Assembly: GCA_963402885.1 (NCBI GenBank)
Contig: OY727098.1
Coordinates: forward strand, 19,454,717-19,518,716
From: Antedon bifida
Lineage: Eukaryota > Echinodermata > Crinoidea > Comatulida > Antedonidae
Length of the DNA stretch: 64,000 nt
Direction: 5' to 3'
This document shows positions 23,316-36,200 of this stretch, in pieces. The stretch's first letter is position 1. Every line of letters begins with the position of its first letter. A model generated the notes under the pieces. That model was given only the letters and a program-made list of their open reading frames with translations, was not told the DNA's origin and ran no database searches. The translations under genes and the position numbers were made by a program.

Positions 23316-24128
23316 ACCAATGTGGAAGCGATGGATTAAAACAATCCATCACGTCATGCTTTAATTAAATTTTACTTTCGCGTCGTGATTGGTCAACATA
23401 GTGAAGTACACGCAAATGAAAAATGAAATAATAAATTTCCTCCATGATTTGACCAGTTGACCAATCACAAGAGACTAATCCGTCAAATTACGTATTTAGG
23501 CCTACTCATTGCATTCCTAGTAAAGTTCAATATCTTATCGTTTCAGAGGTTATAAATCATTTTAATTCATTTGTAACCTATTTGTTTCAGATCCGGTTTA
23601 CTAATTTTGAAACCCTAAAAATATAATTGACTCTACTGTGTCAAAACAGATCGAAAAATATAGCCTGCTGGGAATCCCGTTTTTATCAAATATATTTCAA
23701 TATTTTTTCAATGGAAAAATAACAATGTTTATGCTATATCCCTAATCTGTATAGCCCCCAAAGTATAAAAACACCCACTTAGGCCTATGTGATTAAAGTC
23801 GGAATTATAGTCCTCCAAAATATTTATTGATAATATCATTAATCACATGCATATTTAATTCGTGATTATTTAAAACAAATTAGAACAAATATCACGTAGA
23901 ATAGCTTAATAAATTTATATAAATTTACATATTATAAGCATAAACTCTGTACTGTTGACGTTAGGTCACGCACTAAAAATAGCAACCCAATCGCTTTGTT
24001 GCCGTTTGCGCGAGCAGAGGGTGTAGCGAACACATGATAGAAGAGCTGTTTTCGTTCCGTCAGCATAAAGTAAATTGAGACCTGGTTGATGATGAAACGA
24101 CTTTTGAACCCCATTGTTTGGTGATAAG

Positions 24129-24137
24129 TATAAAAGG
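24129..24137 (+). promoter_or_regulatory. TATA box of the apolipophorin-like gene
   Basis: TATAAAAGG lies 97 bp upstream of the ATG at 24226, and a TTCATTTC pyrimidine-rich start-site-like stretch sits about 25-30 bp downstream (near 24156). That gives a 5' UTR of roughly 70 bases. CCAAT words occur farther upstream at about 23317 and 23461. The start site is inferred. Confidence 0.7.
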
Positions 24138-24225
24138 TCCGGGACGAATCGTTTCTTCATTTCTGCAGTAGTTCCACAATTAATCAGTCAAGATTTCGTA
24201 AGAAGGCCTACGGCTCTGCTTCGAA

Positions 24226-27200
24226 ATGGGGCTGAAACTAGTATTTTGCATTTTGGTTTTGGCAACCACCACACTTGCGTGTAAGTAAATACTAAGTTAT
24301 TCTTTTTGCTTTTTATACAATTTTAGTTTTAAAGGATTTTTGTTGCATCTTCTAATTCTATCAGCGATCAAAAAGGAATTACAATTTAACAAATTTGTTG
24401 TTTTGGGAATTTAAAGAACCTCTGGATTTTAATGCGTTTAATAAACACATTTTCATGGAATATCTATTCAGTAGTTTAGTTTCTTTTGAAACATCAACTA
24501 CATACACTTTTTTTTGTTGGAGATAAGTAAGGTTTATAATTTGTCGGACCAACCAACCAAACCAAGCTCTTTGTTTTACATGAATTGTCTAGTTAATGAA
24601 CTGGCTTGGTAAAAAATAATATTATACATTATTATTATTTCTTCATTACAATTTTATTTTCAAATTGTTACAATTAAATTGGTAAGTAAACTGTAGATAA
24701 TCCTGTTTATAGCATAGTATTGATTTTTTTCTTTTATTCGCTGTAGAAAATAATACAGTCGCAGCTTCTTATCCAAACAAGTACTTCAAAGATACTTTAT
24801 CTGTTCTAATGAGGGCGGGCTACCATTTTGTGCAGACTCTTCAAAAAGTTTTATTTATAGAGGGCGCACTATACGATATTATCAATTTCGAAAGCTCTTG
24901 TTGTAAACATAATTTTATAATATTGATATATTTTCAACTCTCATTAAAAAATAGTTATACTACATTATTATTTAATTCTATTGTTTTTACATTTATTCTC
25001 AATTTTTTTTAGAGGCTGAATAATTATTATATTATTAACTAATTATTAATTTTCTTTTATATACCTGAAACATTTTATTTCATAGTAAATTATTTACTGA
25101 ATATACCTGTTGTATAAACTAACTCTTTTTTTTTTACAGGGCCATGGCAAACCACAGAAGAACGCTGTGGAAAAACTTGTAAAAGTAAGATTTTTTCTGT
25201 TTCCAAAACTGTTTCAACTAAATACAAAATTTCAAAACGAAGCCCATGGAATTATTTGCGAATTATTTGAGTATTATTTGTTGAAGGTCCTTATTAAATA
25301 TTTTCAGATTTTATTTAAAAATAAAAATTAATTGATCTTGTAAGTGCAGAGTGACAATGTAGTTTATAACGATGATACCTGAAGTAAATACAGTGCTTGA
25401 GTGTTGTACAAATCATCACTATACTACATTGTGAAGTGTGACCTATTCCGGGTTAACTATAATATTATTTTGATTTTTATTTGATATGTAATGAATTGTT
25501 TTGTGTAGATATGTCTGGTTATGAATTAAACAAGAAATACACATATGACTACAGTATAACTGTGTCATCACTTATCAATGGAACGTCAGATGAAGATTCT
25601 AGTGTTGTTGTAACGTGTAACGCAAACATTGAAGTTGTTGACAACTGTGAAATGGTTTTAACGGTACAGTATTTCATTTATGGTCATTGATTTTAACAGT
25701 ACAATACTTGCTTAAAGCTCCCTATACCTTTACAAAATTGGAGGAATTGTAGCGCCTACAATTGTCAAGTTATTCTGAATTTTTCAGTATAAATAACCTT
25801 GCAGAACATGCAAAGTGTGTTTTTGATGTTATTATTATGCTGGTTTGATGACATCATGTTTTATAATCTACTCCATATAGGTTTCTCAGGTTCAGATTCA
25901 AGAAAAGAATTCTGAAGGGTCACTGACAATCTCAAAAAGCAATAACTTCCTTAGATCAGAGTTGATGAGCAAAGAACTTCGCTTCAGTTATGATGAAGGT
26001 ATTATTCAAACACTGTGTCCAGAAGATGAGGAAAAATCATGGGTACTCAACTTTAAACGTGGTGTATTGTCTGCATTCCAAGGAACCTCACTTCAAGTCT
26101 TGTCCATGGAACCAGAAAGCCAGACACCATCAATGGAGGTAAGAAGATGTCTTAATTATAGCACTATCGAACAGCTCTCCATATTCAACAGTACCTTGAT
26201 TTAACAATGCTCTTATTTAACGGTTTCCCTATCTTAACAGCGCTTTTATTTACAACACTCCTATTTATCTATAATTTTACTACACCCATTGAGCCATTGG
26301 TGTTAGTGTTCTGCAATATTGTCACACAGCTGTCCCTATTTATAAGCGCACTAATTATTAGCGATCTATTTTATAGTGTTTTCTATTCCGAGGCTACCCT
26401 ATTTTGAAATGCTCCATTTAACAATTTCCACTAAGTATTCTGGATGAATCTTTAGACCACTCGTAGAACGAGTTTTATTATTTATAACTTATAATATTAT
26501 TTGATTTATTAATGTTTTTTTGATACCTAGACTGATGTAACTGGTATCTGCCCAGTTGACCTTAAAAAGGTTGATGAGGGTGTAACTGTTAAGTCAAAGG
26601 ACTTCATGGGATGTCAGAAACGTGGTGAGATTGATTCATCCGTCCAGGCAATACAACTTCTACCTCATGCAGTGAGTAACACATAATGTTTTAGGCTGTT
26701 ACCTAGCATTTAGTAACTTGTTAAAACAACAAAATAGTAATTGCTGTGTAGGGCTACACTATTAAAGCCCTCATTGAATAACTAATGTTCTGTGAACACA
26801 ACTAAAATATTGATAAATTAATTTAGAAAGAAACTAGAAAAAACAACTATGTATTCAGAAATAAGTTAAATTAGGGTCTATATCTGAAGGCAAATTACTA
26901 AAAAACAAAAATGATATCAGTTGGTTAGATGTCAATGAATAAAAGTATAAAAGGATTTTTCTGAAACATCTATTATATATATAAGTCACTTAACTATTAC
27001 TTTTAATTTAAAACAGCCCACAATGAGTGTATTGAACAGCACTCAGACCTGTGAGCAACAATGGACAAGTCAGAGACTTCAAAGAGCCTTGTGTCGTGAG
27101 AAACACCTTGTTAAACCATTTTCCAAAGGAGAAAGTGGTGCTGTTACCACCGTTGTACAAATCATGGAAATTTCCAACATTGTAAATGTTCCACAAAGAT

Positions 27201-30200
27201 CTGATTGTAAGTATACTAAGCTTCTGGTTTGCGATGACATAGGAACAGGTTAGGTCATGTTAATGTGAGTGCATACACACTCTCCTTGTCAGTTTTTGTA
27301 GTTTCTAAGTCCAAGCGATAACTGATGACTCATCAATGCATAGGTCATAGGTCATCTGTTGACTTACATTTTAATGATTTAATTTTACCTGTTAAGAAGG
27401 CTAAGTTGTAACTGATTTTCTTACAAACTATTACTTACATATTTATTTCAGCACAAATCAACAGAAAAACCGATCTGCTCTTTGAACACACTGTTAAGGA
27501 AGATTCAATTGATGCTCAAGAGCTTGAAGCAACTCTCCAAGAGGTCTGCGATAACATCGATTCAGATATTGGCCCAGAAGCAGCTGAAAGATTTGCAAAA
27601 GTTGCTTTCCAGATGCGCAAGCTTGAGAAGGCACCACTTGCAGGTGTTGTGTCCAAGGTGATGAACAATGAGATTTGCGGTGACAGTGCTTCATTGAGGT
27701 AAGAAAGGTCATTTTTAATCATTGACTTATGGCCTGTGATCTATGACATGTATTATCAGGTGACCGAAAATAAAATGATAAAAAAACATAATTTGATACA
27801 TGCACATTTAATATTACAGTGCTGCTTTTAAGTAATAGGTAATTTTTTACATGTGACATGACATTAACCTGTGACCTATGACATATTTCTTGCACCAGTA
27901 ATTACTCTTACTGCATTAAAATGTATTAACTATTGTTTGATTTTAGGAGATTTGTCATCGATGCCCTTCCAGTATGTGAGAGCACAGCATGCGTTGGTGT
28001 AATGACTGATCTTATTCGTTCTGAAGCAGTTGAACAAAAATTAATCGATACATGGATAATGTCATTTGCTTTCTTGAGACATCCATCTGTTGACATGGTC
28101 AATGACCTTACCGTACGTAGTGGCAAATTAGCTTCAATACCCTGTACCATTTTTTTATTTCAAAAATCTAATTTTGGCATTTATTTTTTTGGAATATGGT
28201 TGGTTAGATGGCCATAGTTGATTGACTATTAATTAAATATTAATTGATTTGTTGATTGGTCTATTGATTTGTTATTACATTTGTTTATATTGATTGGATC
28301 ATGAACGTTTTGTCACTTATTTATAATTGTATTGTATCTACAGAACCTGTTAAGAGATAGAGATGATGACAAAGCCCTGTACCTTTCACTCTCTGCACTG
28401 ATTCATCAATTCTGTAGTGAAAATGAAAACTGTCTGGATTACACACCAGTACCAACTGCTCTTGAGTTCTTTGAACAAACACTTGGATTTGATTGTAAAG
28501 CCAACACAGACGAGAACAAATTCAAAGTACGTAATGAAAAACAATTAGTCAAATGATATACTAGCAATTCCACAATGTTGGAGCTGATACAGCAAAGCTC
28601 TTTAACCATATTAAAATATAAAAAGAAGAAGGGAATGCTTATTTACAATGTCTTCACAATTCCAAGAATGGAGGAATTCCATGCTTCTGTTTTAGATTAA
28701 ACCAACTTTCAAGTCACAGCTGTTCATCTTTTTTTTTTTTAATTTTGTCTAAAACTTTCTAATAATTTCTTAACTATTTGTATTTAGGTCATGCTAGCAC
28801 TGAAGGCTCTTGGCAACTCTGGACAAGCTGTATCCGTCATCCCAACACTTGACCGATGCTTTGAACAGAAGTTGAACCCAATTGGTGTACGCATTGCAGC
28901 CATGGAAGCTCTTCGCCGCATTCCATGTGAAAAAGGAAATGTAAGTTTACTACTGAGCTTGGTGGTTTCATGCTTGAATGGTCCTCACTTCAAATCTTGA
29001 CTTCAGCTTAGGACCTAGATTTGTCTGTCATTAGGCCTACCTATGCCTAAAGTACGGCTTATTTGGAAAGTGTTGATTCACCAACTCATTCCAGTTTTAA
29101 GTTATCTGAGAATACTTGTTCTATCACCAAAACTATGGCCTATGTTGAACCGATATTATGGCTGTTTGTAGTCTTAACCGCATAGCCACTACCCTAGATT
29201 TGAATGTACTTTCTGATAGAAAAGAATATATAAAATACAACAATATGCTGTACGGAGTATACTGTACTGTATTTAAACATATTTCTTTTCTTTAGCGTGA
29301 CATCATGCTCAATATGTATAAGGACAAGAAAGAAGATAGTGAGATTAGAATTGAAGCATTCCGTGGTGCCATGAAATGTCTTGATGCCAACATGATTCAA
29401 AAAGTTATAGATCAAATGGAAATTGAGAAATCTGATCAAGGTAATTCAATATAAAATATCATCTTTATCTGCAATATTTGTCATTAATTGTTGAAATTAT
29501 TGTGAAGGACAGATTTTTTGACACACATTCTTGGGTTATCTCAGTTTCAGTAACTAATAACTTTTACAACAGCTGATAACATCTCTGTTTCCACACTTAT
29601 TTTTACATATACTGCCAGTTATATATAAATGTTATCTAATTGAGACGATTTAAATATTTTCTTTTAGTTGGTTCTTACGTATGGAGTTTCTTGAAGAACT
29701 TGAACACAACCTCAGACCCATTGAAACAGGATCATCGTGCAATTGTCCAAGAAAGCGGTGCACTTAAACGATTCCGCATGGACCCAAGAAAATTCTCCCG
29801 CAATATGGAACTTTCATTTTTCAATGGTTAGTAAAACTTTAATATTAATATACACTTATATGATTTTATATATTAAGATTCATACCAAAGTTAGTTTTTG
29901 TTGTGTTTAATGAAATATTTATGTACTGTATGTAATTTTCAATGTTTAATTATGTAACTATGTCTTTTAATATATTGTAATTTGCAGATACTACTGGGTT
30001 TGGTGCCACCTTAGAGAGTGATGTCATCTTCTCCTCCCAGTCCTTCATTCCTCGTCAAGTGTCTGTAGATTCTAAGATTGATCTCTTTGGATTCTCCATC
30101 GACCTTTTGGAGATTGGTGGCCGTGTAGAAGGAATTCAGTACTTCCTTGAATCAATGGCTGGACCTGAAGGTTTGTTAAAAGAAAATGGAATTATGGATC

Positions 30201-33200
30201 TTCTGATGGCTCCAGAAAGACGTCAAAAGCGTGCAACCATTAGAGATAGCACATTGAACAATCTACTTGATAACGTGAGTACTATTAAGCAAGCTCTGAC
30301 ATTGGAAGAATATTGATTTCAAAGTAATATTGTTCTTATAAATATATTAAATCCACTAATTGCTCCTAGGGTCTGTCTGTCATTTGCAAGGAAACTATGG
30401 TGTTAAAACTGTATATTTCAAATATTAGATTTAAAATCAGTTTAAAAACCCCAATTGATGCTGGTATTGACTTAAGCAAAAGAGTTAATAAATGTCAGGC
30501 CTCTTATAATCCTTTCCTTTATTTTTCAGCTTGACATCCAGGCTGAAGACAAACTTCAGGGGTCTGTTTACTGGAAGATATTTGGCAATGAGCTTGGCTT
30601 TGCTGATTTGGCTAAATTGAAAGACTTCAATTTACAAAACCCATCCACTGCTATGCTTCAGGTTAGTGTGTTTCTAAATTACTCATTTGTTTAAACTCCT
30701 AATTGTGATTATCTTAATTGTTACCTTTACCATGAATGTCAACATGACAGAAAACATGATTTGATAATCATGAAAACTTACCCAACAAAATATATTTTGT
30801 GTTGTTTTATGGATAAAAATTATTTGGAACCTGCAACCTCTTGTTTACAGAGTTGAGTATCATGCCGTTAGATCCTTATGTAAATTGGTATGGTTATACT
30901 TTTAAATAAAAAAATTGTATCCATTATTAAGAATTTATAGATAAACGATATATTTCTTATTTGATTAATAGTTTGTAATGGAGCTTGCAAAGGAGAAAGT
31001 CATGGAATACAGCAAGAACATGATGTTGTTGGAGATTAATACTTGTGTTCCAACTTGTGCTGGTGTTCCAATCAAGATTTCTGTCAACGGCAGTGCCTCA
31101 GTCCAACTTAAGACTTCTGGAAAGATGGATGTCCGCCAATTAATGGTTGCCCCAAGAAGTTTAGATATTACTGGCAAGATTGAACCAAGGTAAATTTGAT
31201 TAACAATTGATTAACTCTTAATTACAGATAAATTAAATTGTGAAAACATAGCTTCTTACCAAGAACATAATGAAATACACATTATAATAAATTATGTATT
31301 TGTTTATATTATATTTGAATATTTGAAATTTTATTAATAAAATGTCCATATACAGTGTGTGTTAGCTAATGCTGAGATTGAAAATTGCTTAAGCAAACTA
31401 ATTTTGTTAATTTTGAACTTAGTGCAACTGTGGAGGTCAGTACCATTATGGAAACCGATTTTTTCGTTGCTCGAACCGGAGTTAAACACGTAGCTCGTGC
31501 TTACACCTCTACATCACTTGAGGGCAGTGTTGTTTTGGCCAATGGCAAGGCATTCAACCTTAATCTTAAGGTTCCAGAAAGACGTCTTAACATTGCAGAT
31601 GTAAAGTAAGTTTGCTTAGATTTTGAAGAGGAAATTGTGTTCATGATTTCTTATACTGTAGTTCTAAATTTATTAAACATAATTGGCATTTAAGTGATCT
31701 CAAGTTTCTGAGTTCACTCTTAGATTTGGTCTTTAGGCCTACCTGGACCTCTAACCATAATAAGACTTAATTTTGAAGTCATTCCATCGGTGGCTGGTTC
31801 ATTAAATATGGCTGTAAAGATACAAATTAGGAAGACATAAATTGATTTTTAGATTGTCAAACCAAACGTATATTATTTTTATTATTGCTTCAGATCAAAT
31901 CTGTACTTGATCCGCATGGAAGAAGAGATGGAAATCCAAGGCAATCCAGATACCCAGATGGATTTGAACTTGTGTACTGGTTCAGATATAGAGCAATATT
32001 TTGGTGTTGCTCTGTGTGCTGAGGCTAATTTCCCAAGCAGTATCATGAAAGTAAGTGTTAAGTATGTCCACTTTTTAGTGATAGTTAAGGGGTTAAAATG
32101 AATTTTTCACTGTAGTTTGTTTTATACGTATTAAATTAAGTTGCTACAAGATTAGTTACCGTAATAGTGCAATAAAATGGATGTCTTCATATCCAATCAT
32201 TTACCCTTATTGAGATATTACATGGTTGAAGATTAGATTTCTCTATGTACTGTATATATGTATTCTTATAAATTTGGCACATTCTTAACCCACAGCCAAA
32301 TAGCCCACGTTTCCCATTGTCTGGAAATGTTGATGTTGAAATTTACTTGGAGAAGCGTGATGTATCTCTAACCGAATACAGAATGGAGGCTTCATACAAA
32401 AAGAAACAGGTATGGCAATCCATGTGACAAGAAAAAGAGCATTTTGTTCTTCTTTGGCATCATTTTCTTTATTAATATCATTTATTTATATCTATTAAAT
32501 GAAAGTACTATAAAATGTATACAAAACATTTCGAATTTCATTACAGACTGCAATTAATGACGAGGTGTTTGTTACTGATATTGTACATTTTATGGTTGGT
32601 ACACCTGGTACAACCATTCTACGTACCTACTCACTTGACATGACATTAAATCGTGCAGACAAGAACCTCACCATTGATTTGGTAACACCAACCAAAACTG
32701 CCTCTCTTTCTGGTAAGTTGATACAGTGGAATTTCTATTATACATACTCCAAAAAAGGTAGTTAATACTCATAAATACTAAGTCACAGTTTAAAAAAAGG
32801 TGTTTTAGTTACATTACTCAACCTCTGCATGCCGCCACTCCAATAAGATTTTGTTTTGTTACAATAATATAATCAAATTTTGATCAATTTTTTATCAACA
32901 ATTTAGTTCATCTTTAATGTTAAATGTTACATTATAGTGTGTTACACATATTTTCATTGTTATACCCACTGTATGCCTATGCCTATATTTTTTTATTTGC
33001 CACTGCATAAGATACCTGTACCATTTTTTATTTTCAACTTCTTGTCATCAATAAAATTGATGAATTTGTATTCCTAATTGATTTAATTTTCTACTTACTT
33101 TAGCTGACTTGGTCAAAGATGAATTAATGCAGCAATTGGAAGTCCTTTTCTTTATTGATGATGCTCAAGTGATGAAGACTTTCTACAGCTTGAATATTCA

Positions 33201-36200
33201 ACCAGACAAAGAAAACCAAAGAGTTAAATTCTCACCAATTGTCACCTTTGAATACAACTGTCAACAAGAAACCAAATCTTTCAGCCTTTCGGGAAGCGTT
33301 ACCAAAGATTTTGGACAGAAACGCACTGAGATTGACCTAGTTTTTAACAAACCCTCTGAGAACCTTATCACTCTGTCAGGTATTATCATCATCATTTTTT
33401 ATTCAAGTGGATTTATTTTTCACTCTTGTTCTTGTGTTATTGATTATTACTATCTCTCCATTTCTTTTTTAGTAATTTTTTCTACCAAAAATTATCTTAT
33501 TTCATCCAATTTATTTCCATATTATAGCTTCTTGCCTATAGTCTTCAAAGCTCTGATCAATGATTCTTTGAACTAATTTTTTCCCTCCTTAATCCTAATT
33601 AAATTATCAGTGCTATTTAAACGTTTTAAAAAGTTTTCTATTTTGTCTATTTCAACTCATTAGGCAATGTACAGAAAAATATTGGTGAGGAGAAAACCTC
33701 ATATGTAACAGATTTGAATCTTGGTGGTCGCTACATCACCGCTAGAATTGATGGAGAAATCGTCAAAAAGGGCAATAAATTGACTTCATCAGCTACTATT
33801 GAATATGTACCACGTAACCAAGACAGTCGTACCATGAACTTTGCAATGAAGTTGACAAATAAAACAAATGATGTAGGTTTTTTTTATATACATTTTCAAT
33901 TCCAACATTAAATGTATTTTGACACATATAATCGTCAAAATAATTTTATGGATTAAATCAATTTTTACCTTTTGTATTCTGATTGAGAATTCTGGTAATT
34001 AAGTAAATTCAAATTTTATATCTAAAACATAAAACATATTTCTGCCCTTTCTTTAAGACAATGTCTTTTATTTACATGAATTTTCCATTTTATCCCCAGG
34101 AATTCAGAGAATATGAGTTTATGACCAGTATGAGCTTCTCTCAGAATCCCAAGTTTGACTTCCGCATCGACTCTAACACTAAATTCAATGCAATGCAGTC
34201 TGAAAGTTCTCACCGTCTCTGCTACAGTAATATCGATTGTCAAGGAGATAAGTTCATTGCACTGGAGCACAACTTTGAACTAGCCAAGTCAGAAAACAAT
34301 ATTCAGAATGATCTTCAGCTTAATCTACGCATCCCAGCCTTGGAAAAGAATTTCCAAATCACACAGTCTCTGACAAGAAACTTTGATAAACCATTGGATA
34401 TCGTAATTGATCTTGAAGAGATTGTTTCAACTACACTTCTTTTCCATACCAAACTTAACCTAAACTCTGAGGGAACCGAAACTTTACCAAGAGGATCATT
34501 GGTATTTGAGCTTTCCTGTCCATTGAGAGAAGGCAAATTTACGCAAACATGGCAGAGAATTTCTGAGAACAAAGTAACTGCTACCACAACTTTAAAAACA
34601 GAGGCTGATAAAGTTTCTTCAATGGCTATTACTTGGGAGAAGATTGTAAAAGAAGATGATGACACTTACAAAAAACATAGCATCGACATTGGCATTACCA
34701 CACCTGATGAAACCGAGGTTGATATTGAATACTACATTGAATTGACCAATGGAGAGATGACAACAGAGTTAACCACAAGAAAGAACCAAGAAAGAATTGT
34801 TTTCACAAAGTTGGAATTAGATGACTTGAGTGATAGTCAAAAACTGAAGAAGGAACTAACCTTTACTTGCAATATTCCTATCCTTGAATCATTGAAAGAT
34901 GTTACTTGGGCGTCAGAATTTGAATACAAAAACCAGACCTTGATCAGCTTTGAGTCAACACTAACAGTCCTTCAGAATAAGTTTATCTTTAGTACCAACC
35001 TTCGCAATAAGACGACTGATGACAAAAAGCATGGAGAATTTTCCATACGATTTGAAACACCAGAAAACCAATTTGAAGTATTTAGTTCTGCTAAACAACG
35101 TGGAAAGCTAACTTCATTTGAAACATCTGTTACTTTCACACCAGGAAATGAAGATGGTAAAACATTTGCTGTCAAACTGGACCACACCAATAAAACGGAT
35201 GAGATGACAAAAGAACATCAAGTAATCTTTGCCCTAGAAGCTCCAGATCAGCGTGTTTCAAGTGATTTTATGTTTAGCCGTGCTGAGGGTGCTCTAACAT
35301 CTGTATTGTCTGTCACTTATGCTCCAGAAAAAACCATCAGAAACAGCTTGGTTTTGAATACCAGAAACACAGAAACCGAAAAAGTACTAGAATTTGAGAT
35401 GACTACTACAACACCAGAACGATCATTTGGTCTTTTATTTAACAATAGTATTGCAAGAAATAGAGTCAACCCACATCTTGAGATCTCCCTTACCACAGGC
35501 AATGTCTTCACAACTGATCTGGTCTTTGAAACTAAAAAGAATGGTGCTATCAAAGACATTGTTTGGATGTTTGATCTTCCTGAAGAAGAGAATGATGTCA
35601 AGTTGAGGACAATCTTGAGCAAGACTCCATCTGGTGTTGGCTTTGAATTTACTGTTACACAGGCTGATGCTGAGACGATGCAATTGAACTTTGACATGGT
35701 TCCAATGATTACTGAATCAGACAAACAATTTGACATTGCTCTGAATATTGCTAACACCTATATTACTGGTTATGATATGAGTTTTGATCTTGTTTTTGCT
35801 CGGTTGAACAGAGGAGCAAGCAAGTTGTTTGGTGCCAACATTACTGTTGATGGAGACCGGCAGGTAAGTTGTAGTCATGCTACAATTAGTTTGCAAATGA
35901 ACATTAAACCCAGTGGTTTTGAATGATTTCCAAAAAAAGCTATACTTCAAAACATTTTTTATCAATTAGATATTTTCAAGAAATATTTCATTCATTCATA
36001 TTATTTATTTATTTATTCATTTTATTACAGATTGAGTTTGAGACAAGTATGAAAACACTTTATGCCAATCAATATCGTAAAAAGGTTCAATACCTATTCA
36101 AGAACAGGTTGCCACAGGTCACAGAAGCTCCACTTAGAAACATGATCTTCAATTTTACTTATGAAACTGAAAATGAGGACATTTCTCAATATATAAGTTT

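Noticed and set aside
34061..35926. A separate intronless gene of 621 codons
   Set aside because: It is exon 22 of the lipid-transfer-protein gene extended into its introns; the acceptor at 34099 and donor at 35864 fit the phases on both sides.
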